A stretch of 64,000 nt of DNA from the NCBI GenBank assembly GCA_963708625.1, contig CAVPSV010000004.1:1674001-1738000 (forward strand). Direction: 5' to 3'. The position numbers were made by a program, and so were the translations under genes. Below the pieces are notes generated by a model that saw only the letters and a program-made list of their open reading frames with translations, made no database searches and was not told where the DNA came from. Of the stretch, positions 53,963-64,000 are shown in pieces. This stretch comes from DASXIF01 sp036498145. Lineage in GTDB: Bacteria; Actinomycetota; Actinomycetes; Mycobacteriales; Jatrophihabitantaceae. Numbering within the stretch: the stretch's first letter is position 1; each line of letters starts with the position of its first letter.

Positions 53963-54712
53963 TCAGTAGTGCCGGATGAGACCGATCAGCAGCAGCGCTT
54001 GGGCCAGGTGGTACGTCACCATCACGATCACCGGTCCGCGCCGCAGCCGGCGTACGAACCGGTCCCACGCAAGGGTGGCGTCCGAGGCGAGGAACAGCGC
54101 GCCACCTACCGCGGTCGCCACCGCGGTCGTACCGAACGCGAGCACGACCATCACGCGCAAGTGCCGCCGAGTAGCCGCCGACAGCCGCGGCCAGCAGCGG
54201 CCGCCCGCCGCGGTACGCGCGCCGCGCAAGCACCCGCGGCGCACCAGGCCGAAGGCCCCGGCCACGACGAGCAGCCCGGCCACCAACTGCCACGAGTGCA
54301 ACGCCGTGCCGGCGAACGCGACGATCCACGCCATGTGCCCAGCAGGAAGCGGCCAGGCCGGCCAGGAACGCGCCATCCGGGCCGGTGCCGCTGGCGGTAC
54401 CATCGGTGGCATCGGGCATGGTCGGCATCGTCGCCGCATTACCGACATGGACGGCGTGGTCGGGACCGTCGCCGGTGTCGAGATCCGCGTCGGCCGTCGC
54501 TGAACAGCAGCGCGAGATCGCCCAGCAGGCCCAGCGCCAGCGCGAGGATCACCCAGGGCTTGGCCGGCCCGACGTCGGCGAAGGACGCGGCGACGACAGC
54601 AGGGCAGCGTGAGCGGCTTGGCCGCGAGCTCGATGAGTCCGCGACGACGGGCCACCGCCGCCCAGTCCACGACGGCGACCAGCCCGGCGAGGACCAGCAA
54701 GGTGACCGTCAT
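53963..54712 (-). CDS. YhhN/TMEM86-like membrane protein
   Basis: About 235 aa after correction, with 7-8 hydrophobic helices. 'ELAAKPLTL', 'GAFLAGL', 'GALFLASDATLAWDRF' and 'VMVTYHLAQALLLIGL' match the YhhN family, whose animal members are lysoplasmalogenases. The bacterial role is not established. Several shifts occur in the middle, where a Thr/Met/Pro-rich insert is hard to read. Confidence 0.7.
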   Translation of the reverse strand: MTVTLLVLAGLVAVVDWAAVARRRGLIELAAKPLTLPCCRRRVLRRRRAGQALGDPRAGAGPAGRSRAAVQRRPTRISTPATVPTTPSMSVMRRRCRPCPMPPMVPPAAPARMARSWPAWPLPAGHMAWIVAFAGTALHSWQLVAGLLVVAGAFGLVRRGCLRGARTAAGGRCWPRLSAATRRHLRVMVVLAFGTTAVATAVGGALFLASDATLAWDRFVRRLRRGPVIVMVTYHLAQALLLIGLIRHY

Positions 54713-54775
54713 GAGGTCGCAGTATGCCGAATGACACCGGCGAGGCGCCGCCGCCGCACGCAGCGGGGCACACCG

Positions 54776-56142
<1,367 letters not shown>

Positions 56143-56146
<4 letters not shown>

Positions 56147-56974
56147 GTGGCGTCATTGCGCGGCGGACGTCGCGGCGTCGGCGTGGGCACCGCGAACGCG
56201 ACGATGTTGTCCTCGTAATTGCCGGTGCTGGCGTCGAACGGTCCACCGCAGGTGACCAGCGCCAGCCGGCTGGCGCTGGATTGGTCGAAGATCTGCTGGT
56301 AGGGCAGCTGCTGCTTGTTGTACGTGCGGACGCCGGTGATCGTGAACGTCAGCCGCGTTTTCTTCTTGTCCGGCCGAGAATCCGTAGACGTAGACCTGAT
56401 CACCCGGGTTGAGCAGGCTGATCTGCGCCAGGACGCCCTCGACCCCCGCATAGTTGATGTGGCCGTCCAGGATGGCGGTGCCCTTCGCGGCGCCGGGCTT
56501 GGCGCCGCCCTGCCACCAGCCCGACGACCTTCGGGATTGAGCGGGACGTCGAGCTCGCTGTCGTTCAGCACGTTGACGTCGACGATCGGCGCGGTCGCGC
56601 TCAGCTTCGGGATCTCGACCGGTACGGCGAGACGTAGGCCAACGGCGACGGTGACGGCGACCGTGCGCGAGGACCGGGAATCACCCCCACGTTGCGCGGC
56701 GCGGCGGTGATGACCTTCTTGCCCCAGTACGGCGAGGTAACCCACACGACGCCGGCGCCGGCGAATGCCACGATCGCGGCGACCACGAGCGCGAACGGTG
56801 CCCAGCCGGCCTGGCGGTGCTTGAACCGCCGCAGGTAACCAGCGGACACCCGCCGAGATCTGCGCGCGAGTTGCTTGAACCGCGCAGGTACCAGCCGAAG
56901 ACTTGCCGAGGTCGGCGGCGAGCAGGCGCAGGCGGACGCCCAGCGGCGCCAACCTTGGGCTGCTCCCCGGCCAT
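56143..56974 (-). CDS. Sortase, class E/F type
   Basis: Transpeptidase that anchors proteins to the cell wall. A membrane helix ('FALVVAAIVAFAGAGVVWVT') is followed by the catalytic domain with His in 'GHINYAGVEG' and Cys in 'LVTCGGPFD', ending 'YEDNIVAFAVP'. ATG 56974 ('MAGEQPKVG') is the likely start. Several doublings. It lies immediately downstream of a protein with an LAWTG sorting signal, its likely substrate. Confidence 0.85.
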
Positions 56975-57149
56975 CGCTCCCGTCCATCGCTGTCGCTCTA
57001 CGGTGCCGGCCGCCGGTATCTGCGGGGTGCCTGCCGGAATCAACGGTAGACGACGTTCGGGTGCGGGCGGCCGAACGGCGGCCCCGCTGTGCGCACCGAG
57101 TGGTCGAATCCCACGGGTACGGCACGACGGAGCCGCCAGGACGGGGCTG

Positions 57150-60100
57150 TCAGTGGTTGCGGCGCGTCCGGCCCGACATCAGCAGGAACAGACCGACCGC
57201 GACGAGCATCGCGGCGCTGAGCAGCTCCGGCAGGGTCGAGTTGCCGGTCCACGCGAGCCGCTTGGTCACCTGCGTGGGCAGTGCGGCGGACGTCGTCGGG
57301 GTGTGACTGGGCGGGTGCGACGACGAGGGCACCGACGATGACGGCGAGGTCGGCGTCGACGACGACGGAGTGGTCGGCGGCGGTGACGTACGGTCGGCGG
57401 CGGCGAGGTCGGCGTGATCGGCGTCACCGGGACTTGCACCGTGCATGCGGGGTCGGTGGAACCGGCGTGCGCAGTTGCCGCCTTCGCCGGGCACCGTGAC
57501 CACGGTGTTGTCGAGCTTGCCGTTGCCGGTGTCCGGGTTGTTCACGGTCACCGAGTAGGTGATGGTCGCGACGGCACCTGCTGCCAACGGGCCGGTCCAG
57601 GAAATCGTCGGTGCCGTGTAGGTGACCACGCCGACTCCGCCGGAGGTGGCGTCGTTGTCGTAGGTGGCATCGTCCAGCACCTGGGACAGGTCGTCGCTGA
57701 AGCTGGCCGGGTTGGCGGCGGTGTAGTCGACGTTGCCGGTGTTGGTCACGGTGATCGTGTACGGCACCTTGTCGCCCGGCTTGGCGCTGGTCACGGTGCT
57801 GGTCTTGGCCACCTTCAGGCTCTGCACCTGGACCGGGACGCTCGTGGTACATGCCGGATCGGCGGAGCCGCTCTTGCAGTTCGACGGGTTCGTCGAAATG
57901 ACCGTGTTGGTCAGCTTCATGTCGCCGGTGTCCGGGTTGTTGACCGTCACCGAGTAGGTGATCGACGCCGTCGCCCCGGCCGGGAGGTCGCCGGACCAGG
58001 TCAGGATCAATGCGTTCCCGACCGTGGTCGGTGACCGCAGCTGCCGACGCACCGGAGGAGACGTCGTTGTTGTAGGTCGCGTCATCGAGCACCCCGCCGA
58101 GATTGTCGGTGAAGCGTCGCGCCGGGGACGTCGGAGGCGGTCGGGTTCTTCACGGTGATCGTGTAGTCGATCTGATCACCGGGCGCGGCCGTCTGTTGGG
58201 ATGCGGTTTTGCTGAAGATCAGCCCGCAGGCCTCGGTCGGATCGGTGACGGTGAAGCTCGCCGGGCCGGTCGAGACGCCGCCGGGTGAGTCGGTGGCGGA
58301 CCCGGCGGTGGTGACTGCGCGTGGCGGTGTTGGACACCGAGCCAGTCGCCGCGCCGTCCACGCAGGGCACCTGCGGCAGCACGGTGGAGTAGCAGACCTG
58401 GATCGGGTCGCCCTTCCAGGACAGCTGCATGTGTGCGTTGTTGACGGTGCCGGTGACGCCCATGAGCGTGACCACCGCGGTCAGCGAGGTGGTCGTTCCG
58501 GAGACCGGGATCGAGGACAGGTCGATCGAGGTCGCGCCCGCGGCGATGGGCTTGTTCACCCATCCCGGCACCGGCGCGCCGTTCTTGTCGTCCAGGGTGA
58601 TCGTTGCCGACTGGTAGGTGCCCGGGGTCAGCCCGACGAGGGTGAGCTTGTCCCAGGTGGTCGCGTGCGTGCTCTGGCCGTCGCAGTACCAGTCCTGCGG
58701 CGTCGCGCTCACGGTGTCCGCCGCGCCGGTGCACGGGCCGCCATCGACCGCGCTGAACAGCGTGATCTGGGCACCGTCCCCGGAGCCGACCATGCAGCCC
58801 GGCAGGTTCGCCAGCGCACGTACGGTGTAGCCACGCAGGTTCAGCGGCGGCGTGAAGTTCGCGCACGGCTGCACTTTGCCGTTCACCAACGGCAGCGCGA
58901 AGTCGTAGCAGCTGTCCACGTCGTTCTTCAGGGTGTTGGTGCCGTCCGGGCCGTTCGGGGTGTAGTACTTCGTACCGATCAGCACGCCGGTGCCGAAGCC
59001 GACGACGTTCGGGAGGTAGCCGTACCGGATCTGGCTCCACGGATTCGGGATCGGCAGGCCGTCCGTGCCGTAGCAGGCGCTGTTGAACACCGCGCAGGCG
59101 CCGAGCAACGTACCGGAGGCATCGACGACGGGCAGGACCTCACTGGCGGCGGCGCCGTTGTTGTTCTCCGCGGCACCGACCTTCCTGGGGAAGTTCGGGC
59201 TGCACAAGGCATGGGTGACCGTGTCGAAGCACGCGAGGAAGTCCGACTGGTTGGCCGCTGGACCGGGGTTGATGTAGGAGACATAGACGTATCGGCCGTA
59301 GGTGCCGACCTCCGCGCCGCCCGTGCTGCCGACCGGGCCGCCGGCGATGTCGGTCGACCCGCACGAGGTGCCGTCCATCTTGACGCAGTCCATGAACCCG
59401 TTGTTGTCGAAGTAGTAGTGGTTGCCGTCAGCCGCGGCAACACCGTCACCGCCGAAGGCGTACAGCGCGACCACCTTCGTCGTGCCGATCTGGGTGAAAC
59501 CACAACTGGTGATCGTGGTGAGGTCCAGGCACTGCATGCCGAACGTGTAGCTGTGGTTGGCGTCCTGGGCCACGGTCGAGATGGGCCAGTAGAGCCGTCC
59601 GGTGCTCGCGTTGATGAAGGAGCCGTTCACCTGAGCCGTCGTCCAGGCGCCCAGATCGCTCGGTACCCCGCTCGGGGCCTGCCCCGCCGGCGTGCCGGCG
59701 ACCGTGGACACCCAGGTCGACTGGGCCGGCCAGCCCGGACACACGGCGTTCTGCAGGGTGGCGCAGAAGACCACCTGGTCGGAGTGGTTGTGGTGGAAGA
59801 CGTCGTAGACGTTGCCGCCATAGCCGGTAGCCGAGTAGCCGTCACCGCCTTGGGTCGTGAACGGCGTGGTCGGCGCGAAGTTCGCCGACGCCACCGACGT
59901 GGTGGGCGCCTGGGCCGGACCGCTCGCCGTCAGCGTCGTGCCGTTCACCGCGCCGGTCCAGCCGGGCGGCGTCTTCAGCGAGCCGCTGGTGTAGGTCTGG
60001 CCGTCGGCGATCTGGTCGGTCACCGAGGCGGTGGCCGGGCTGCCGCTCTGGTTCGCGTAGTGCAGCACCCAGTTCACCGTGTCACCGGGCTTGCCGGTGC

Positions 60101-60335
60101 CCGGGTTGCCGGGGTTGGTGGAATCCGCCGTCGAGTTGCTGGTGGCGTCCGTCCCCGTCTTGGTGAAGGTGGACAGCGGTGCGGCAGCTGCCGCGGTGCC
60201 GGTGCTGCCGAGCAGCACCGCGCCGCTCGCCGCGAGAGCGGCGGCCAGTGCGGCGGCGGTCCAACGGCGGGCGGTGCCCCGCATTCGGCCGCGCGCTCGG
60301 CGACGGGACGGCATGGTCCGGCGTCCTGAAATCAT
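57150..60335 (-). CDS. Large LAWTG surface protein with DUF11 repeats
   Basis: About 1,050 aa. It has a signal peptide ('RWTAAALAAALAASGAVLLG', Ala-Ala-Ala end), a DUF11-like domain ('KPGDTVNWVLHYANQSGSPA'), a ~350-residue Cys/Tyr/Gly-rich beta region, and three more DUF11-type domains ('YTITVTNTGNVDY', 'VDDATYDNDATSG'). A Pro/Thr/Ser stalk, LAWTG, a membrane helix and 'RTRRNH' end it. LAxTG is the motif of class E sortases. ATG 60335 has GGGAG 8 nt upstream. Shifts are limited to the C-terminal third. Confidence 0.85.
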
Positions 60336-60687
60336 GACTAGCTCCCACAGTTCTGGCGGCGGTCAGGGTGAACGCTGGCGTTCGTGCCGCCCGAGGGACG
60401 CTAGGTAAGTCCGCTGCCCGACAGTGCAAATGTGCTGGAATTTGACCGACGAGACGCCGAAATTTGACTGTAAGGGCAATCCGCGCCCACAAAGGCGGGA
60501 TTTGGCCCGGGCTGCGCGGGTCCCGTATCGTGAATCGCTGGTGCGCACGAGTTCGTGCGCGCGCAGGCCATGCCTCGGGGTCCAGCATCTGTCGACCGGC
60601 GTTCCGCCGGCTCGATCGGCTGCGGACCGTGGGGGCGCCGCGGCTACCGGGATCGGTGTCGGGCGTGAAGACCGGAAGAGAGTGACC
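60336..60687. promoter_or_regulatory. Divergent region, surface protein and rplM
   Basis: 352 nt. For rplM, TTGGCC (60502-60507), an 18-nt spacer and TATCGT (60526-60531) form a reasonable promoter with a ~150-nt leader. Toward the surface protein lie two direct repeats, GGAATTTGAC (60437-60446) and GAAATTTGAC (60459-60468), 22 bp apart, a possible regulator site. Confidence 0.5.
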
Positions 60688-61128
60688 GTGGGTACGTATT
60701 CCCCCAAGCCCGGCGAGATCGAGCGCCGCTGGCATGTGATCGACGCGAGCGACGTGGTGCTCGGCCGCCTGGCCAGCCAGGCCGCCACCCTGCTACGAGG
60801 CAAGCACAAGCCGCAGTTCGCACCGCACGTCGACGTCGGCGACTTCGTCGTCATCGTCAACGCAGCCAAGGTCGCGGTCTCCGGCAACAAGCGCGACGAG
60901 TTCCGTTACCGCCACTCCGGCTACCCAGGTGGCCTGTCCCGGCGCACCGTCGGCGAACTGCTCGACACCAAGCCTGCCCGGGTCATCGAGCTGGCCGTGC
61001 GCGGCATGCTGCCGAAGACCACGCTCGGCCGCGCCCAACTGAAGAAGCTCAAGGTGTACGCGGGGCCCGAGCACCCGCACTCCGCCCAGAAACCCCAGCC
61101 GTTCGAGATCAAGCAGGTTGCCCAATGA
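60688..61128 (+). CDS. rplM: 50S ribosomal protein L13
   Basis: It is 146 aa and intact ('WHVIDASDVVLGRLASQAAT', 'GPEHPHSAQKPQPFEIKQVA'). GTG 60688 matches the usual 'M-x-TYSPK' start; GTG 60682 is possible. Overlaps rpsI (ATGA). Confidence 0.97.
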   Translation: MGTYSPKPGEIERRWHVIDASDVVLGRLASQAATLLRGKHKPQFAPHVDVGDFVVIVNAAKVAVSGNKRDEFRYRHSGYPGGLSRRTVGELLDTKPARVIELAVRGMLPKTTLGRAQLKKLKVYAGPEHPHSAQKPQPFEIKQVAQ

Positions 61129-61592
61129 CGAGTCCGGCCACGGCCACCCCGGCCACTGCCAGCGCGCCCACTACCACCGCGCCCACTACCACCGCGCCCA
61201 CGCGGGCGCCCAAGTCGATCATCGTCGGCCGCCGCAAGGAAGCTGTCGTCCGGGTCCGGCTCGTGCCGGGCAGCGGCGAGTTCAAGCTCAACGGCCGCAC
61301 GATGGAGAACTACTTCCCGAACAAGGTGCACCAGCAGCTCATCCGCGAGCCGTTCGTCATCCTGGACAAGGACGGCCAGTTCGACGTGATCGCGACGCTG
61401 GCCGGCGGCGGCATCACCGGGCAGGCCGGCGCGCTGCGCCTGGCCATCGCCCGGGCGCTGATCGGCTTGCAGCCGGAGGACCGCGGCACCCTGAAGAAGG
61501 CCGGCTTCCTCACCCGCGACCCGCGCGTGAAGGAACGCAAGAAGTACGGCCTGAAGAAGGCACGCAAGGCGCCGCAGTACTCGAAGCGCTGA
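61125..61592 (+). CDS. rpsI: 30S ribosomal protein S9
   Basis: It is 155 aa. A ~28-residue Thr/Ala/Pro N-terminal extension ('TTTAPTTTAPT') precedes normal S9 ('IIVGRRKEAVVRVRLVPGSG') ending in the conserved 'YSKR', which reaches the P-site. Confidence 0.97.
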   Translation: MTSPATATPATASAPTTTAPTTTAPTRAPKSIIVGRRKEAVVRVRLVPGSGEFKLNGRTMENYFPNKVHQQLIREPFVILDKDGQFDVIATLAGGGITGQAGALRLAIARALIGLQPEDRGTLKKAGFLTRDPRVKERKKYGLKKARKAPQYSKR

Positions 61593-61608
61593 GGCGCCGC
61601 ACAGCGTA

Positions 61609-62965
61609 GTGGGCCGCTACTTCGGCACAGACGGCATCCGCGGGCTCGCCAACGGCGAGCTCACCCCAGAATTCGCCCTCGCGGTGGCCAGCGCCGCCGC
61701 GCGGGTGCTGGTCGCGCACGATGCCTCGCACCGGCCGGTGGCGGTGGTGGGGCGTGACCCCCGGGCCAGCGGCGAGATGCTCGAGGCCGCGGTGGTGGCC
61801 GGGCTCGCCGCCGCCGGCGCGGACGCATTGCGGGTGGGTGTGGTGCCGACGCCGGCCGTCGCCTACCTGACCGCCTCCTACGGTGCCGACCTCGGCGTGA
61901 TGCTGTCGGCCTCGCACAATCCGATGCCGGACAACGGCATCAAACTGTTCGCCCCCGGCGGGCTGAAGCTCGACGATGAGATCGAGGCCGAGATCGAGGC
62001 CGAGATCGACTGTGAGCCGGGCAGCGTCCGTGCTCGCGACCAGCGGCGTCCGGTGGGGCCGGCCGTCGGCCGGTTGCGCACGTCAGACGACGCTATGGAG
62101 CGCTATCTCGCACATCTGTGCGCTGCCGTACCCGACCTCGCTGGACGGGCTGCACGTCGTCGTCGACTGCGCGAACGGCGCCGCGTCCACGGTGGCGCCC
62201 GAGCTGTACCGCCGGTGCGGGGCGCGGGTCACCGCGGTCGCGGCCGAGCCGGACGGGCTGAACATCAATGACGGCGTCGGCTCCACCCATCTGGACTTCG
62301 TCCGCAAGGCGGTGTTCGCCGAAGGCGCGGACCTCGGCATCGCGCACGACGGCGACGCGGACCGCTGCCTCGCCGTCGATGCCAGCGGCGAGATCGTCGA
62401 CGGTGACCAGATCCTCGCCATCTGCGCGCTCGCGATGCAGCGGGCCGGTCAGCTGCACGAGGACACCGTCGTGGCGACGGTGATGAGCAACCTCGGCTTC
62501 CTGCACGCGATGCGCGCGGCCGGCATCAAGGTGATCACCACTGCGGTCGGTGACCGGTATGTGCTGGAGGCGTTGCGCGCCGGCAACTACAGCCTGGGTG
62601 GCGAGCAGAGCGGGCACCTGGTGTTCCCCGCTGCCGCCACTACCGGCGACGGCCTGCTCACCGCGCTGCACCTGATGGCCCAGTTGGCCGAAACCGGCAA
62701 GCCGCTGGCCGAGTTGGCCGCGGTGGTCCATCGACTACCTCAGGCACTGGTCAATGTCGCAGTGCGCGACAAGGCGAGCGTGGCGCATTCGGTGGCGGTG
62801 ACCGAAGCCGTGCTGGCCGCTGAGTCCGAACTCGGCGACGACGGACGGGTACTGGTGCGGCCGTCCGGCACCGAGCAACTGGTGCGGGTGATGGTCGAGG
62901 CGTCGACGCAGCAGCTTGCGGACACGGTCGCGCGGCGCATCGCCGATGTCGTGCTTGCCGTCTGA
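61609..62965 (+). CDS. glmM: Phosphoglucosamine mutase
   Basis: Converts glucosamine-6-P to -1-P for cell-wall precursors. Phosphoserine loop 'VMLSASHNPMPDNG', metal loop 'DGDADR', 'GEQSGH' sugar loop, C-terminal 'RPSGTEQLVRVMVEA'. GTG 61609. One doubling near 62139 shifts the frame. Usual neighbour of rplM-rpsI in actinobacteria. Confidence 0.95.
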
Positions 62966-63009
62966 CCCGTCAACGCAGATGGCACGGCGAAGATGCGACC
63001 ACGCCGCCG

Positions 63010-63991
63010 TCAACCACCGCGAGTGAGCTGGCCGCGTTCGACCAGCACCTGCAGGTGCGCCATCGTCTCGTGCATCGCCATCATCTGGTTGAACTCGTCC
63101 AGCTCGTCGAAGTGCCGCTGGTGCCGGGTCCAGTCGCAACTCGTTGGACGACCTCGAAACCCGGTGCTCGCCGCCGGAGCCCACCGCGGCCAGCGTCTGC
63201 TCCAGCCGATGCTCGTGGTGGGCGAGCAATTCCTGTCACCCGGGCGTGCGTGGACGGTGTCACCGGCCCGTGCGCGGGCAGCAGCTTGGCGTCCGGCAGC
63301 GCCTGCACGAGGTTCAGCGAGTCGAGGTAGTCGCGCAGCGGTGACGGCGTCCGCGCGAGTTCGATGCCGATCGACGGGGTGATGTGCGGCAGCACGTGAT
63401 CCCCGGCGAACAGGACGCCGGCCGCGGCGTCGTGGAACACGACGTGGCCGCGGGTATGACCCGGGCGTTGCGATGACTCGCAGCGTGCGCGTCTGCAGCT
63501 CGATGTCGAGCCCGTCGGGCAGCCAGCGGTCCGGGATACTCCCAGTCGGTCAGGTCGCGCTCGCCGCGCCATTCGCCGATCATCTTCGACAGCTCGAACG
63601 CGCCGGCCGCGTACAGGGTGGCGATGTCCGGATGTACCTCGATGGTGCGAATCGCCGCCAGGCTCTGTCGTTCGCCTTCGCCGAGGCTGACCTGTGCGCC
63701 GAAGTCGCGCCGCAGCGCCACGGCCTGGGTGTAGTGGTCGCGATGGATGTGCGTGACGAGGAACTCGCGGATGTCGCGCAGCTGGTAACCCACGTCACCG
63801 AGCGCACGCTCGAGGAGTTCGCGCGATTCGGCCAGCGCCCAGCCGGCATCGACGAGAACGGCGTGCTCGCCATCGGCGACGGCGTACACGTTCACGGCCT
63901 TGAGGTGATCGCCCGGAAGCGGGAGCGGGATGCGGAACACACCGGGCACCTCTTCGAAGGCGCCGGGCCGCTCCCACGCGTGACGATCCAC
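63010..63991 (-). CDS. Metallo-beta-lactamase-fold hydrolase
   Basis: About 320 aa. The metal motif is 'THIHRDHYTQ' (HxHxDH). 'TPGHTRGHVVFHD', 'AGDHVL' and 'PAHGPV' supply the other ligands. A C-terminal winged-helix-like segment ends 'LVERGQLTRGG'. At least four shifts. GTG 63991 is the first start in the window; its RBS is too close, so the true start may lie beyond 64000. The substrate is unknown. Confidence 0.8.
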
Positions 63992-64000
63992 TCCTGCACC

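Noticed and set aside
58209..60329. A 706-aa plus-strand ORF opposite the surface protein
   Set aside because: Arg/Val/Gly-rich shadow with no domain; the minus strand has signal peptide, DUF11 repeats and sorting signal.

Overview
The window is a high-GC actinobacterial (Actinomycetota) chromosome segment. The evidence is GC-rich coding with G or C at most third codon positions, frequent GTG and TTG starts, an actinobacterial gene order (rplJ-rplL, then an mce locus, then rpoB-rpoC, rpsL-rpsG-fusA-tuf, S10-spc-alpha, rplM-rpsI-glmM), and class E-type sortase and Mce proteins. The genus cannot be fixed from this sequence; a Frankiales or Nakamurellales-like soil actinobacterium would fit, but that is a guess.

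Layout. 1-2.5 kb: the 3' part of a TPR-CHAT protease-like gene. 2.5-4 kb: rplJ-rplL with a promoter, an L10-type leader and a terminator. 4.0-5.1 kb: two overlapping hypothetical genes on the minus strand. 5.4-17 kb: a complete mce lipid-importer operon (ATPase mkl/mceG, two YrbE permeases, mceA-F, two Mas-type accessory proteins). 17-25 kb: rpoB-rpoC behind a good sigma-A-like promoter. 25.4-29.8 kb: the str operon (rpsL, rpsG, fusA, tuf). 29.9-43.5 kb: the S10 and spc operons through secY, adk and map. 43.5-46.3 kb: an accessory island (ImmA-type peptidase, two HTH regulators, a LbH acyltransferase, a CAP lipoprotein) that separates map from infA. 46.6-51.7 kb: infA, rpmJ, rpsM, rpsK, rpsD, rpoA, rplQ, truA. 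51.6-60.3 kb: accessory genes (TetR and a divergent sterol-desaturase-like enzyme, a small hydrolase, a YhhN-type membrane protein, an FAD-linked oxidase, and a sortase beside its probable LAWTG surface-protein substrate). 60.7-63 kb: rplM, rpsI, glmM. The last gene is a metallo-beta-lactamase-fold hydrolase.

Two things stand out. First, the gaps between ribosomal-protein genes hold a series of very short ORFs that join one gene to the next through TGATG, ATGA, GTGA or TAATG overlaps. One 21-codon family occurs four times (twice as an exact 65-bp tandem repeat) and carries a Shine-Dalgarno-like segment just before the next start codon. This looks like a repeated termination-reinitiation or RBS cassette that I do not recognise from the literature. 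Second, many essential genes (rpoB, rpoC, fusA, glmM, truA) and most mce genes are broken by single-base shifts. At nearly every site I worked through, the extra base sits at a third codon position, as if two alternative wobble bases had both been written. A few sites lack the wobble base instead. This points to an assembly artefact from a mixed or polymorphic template, not to real pseudogenes. Genes are therefore annotated across these shifts.

No tRNA, rRNA, CRISPR array or intact insertion sequence was recognised.
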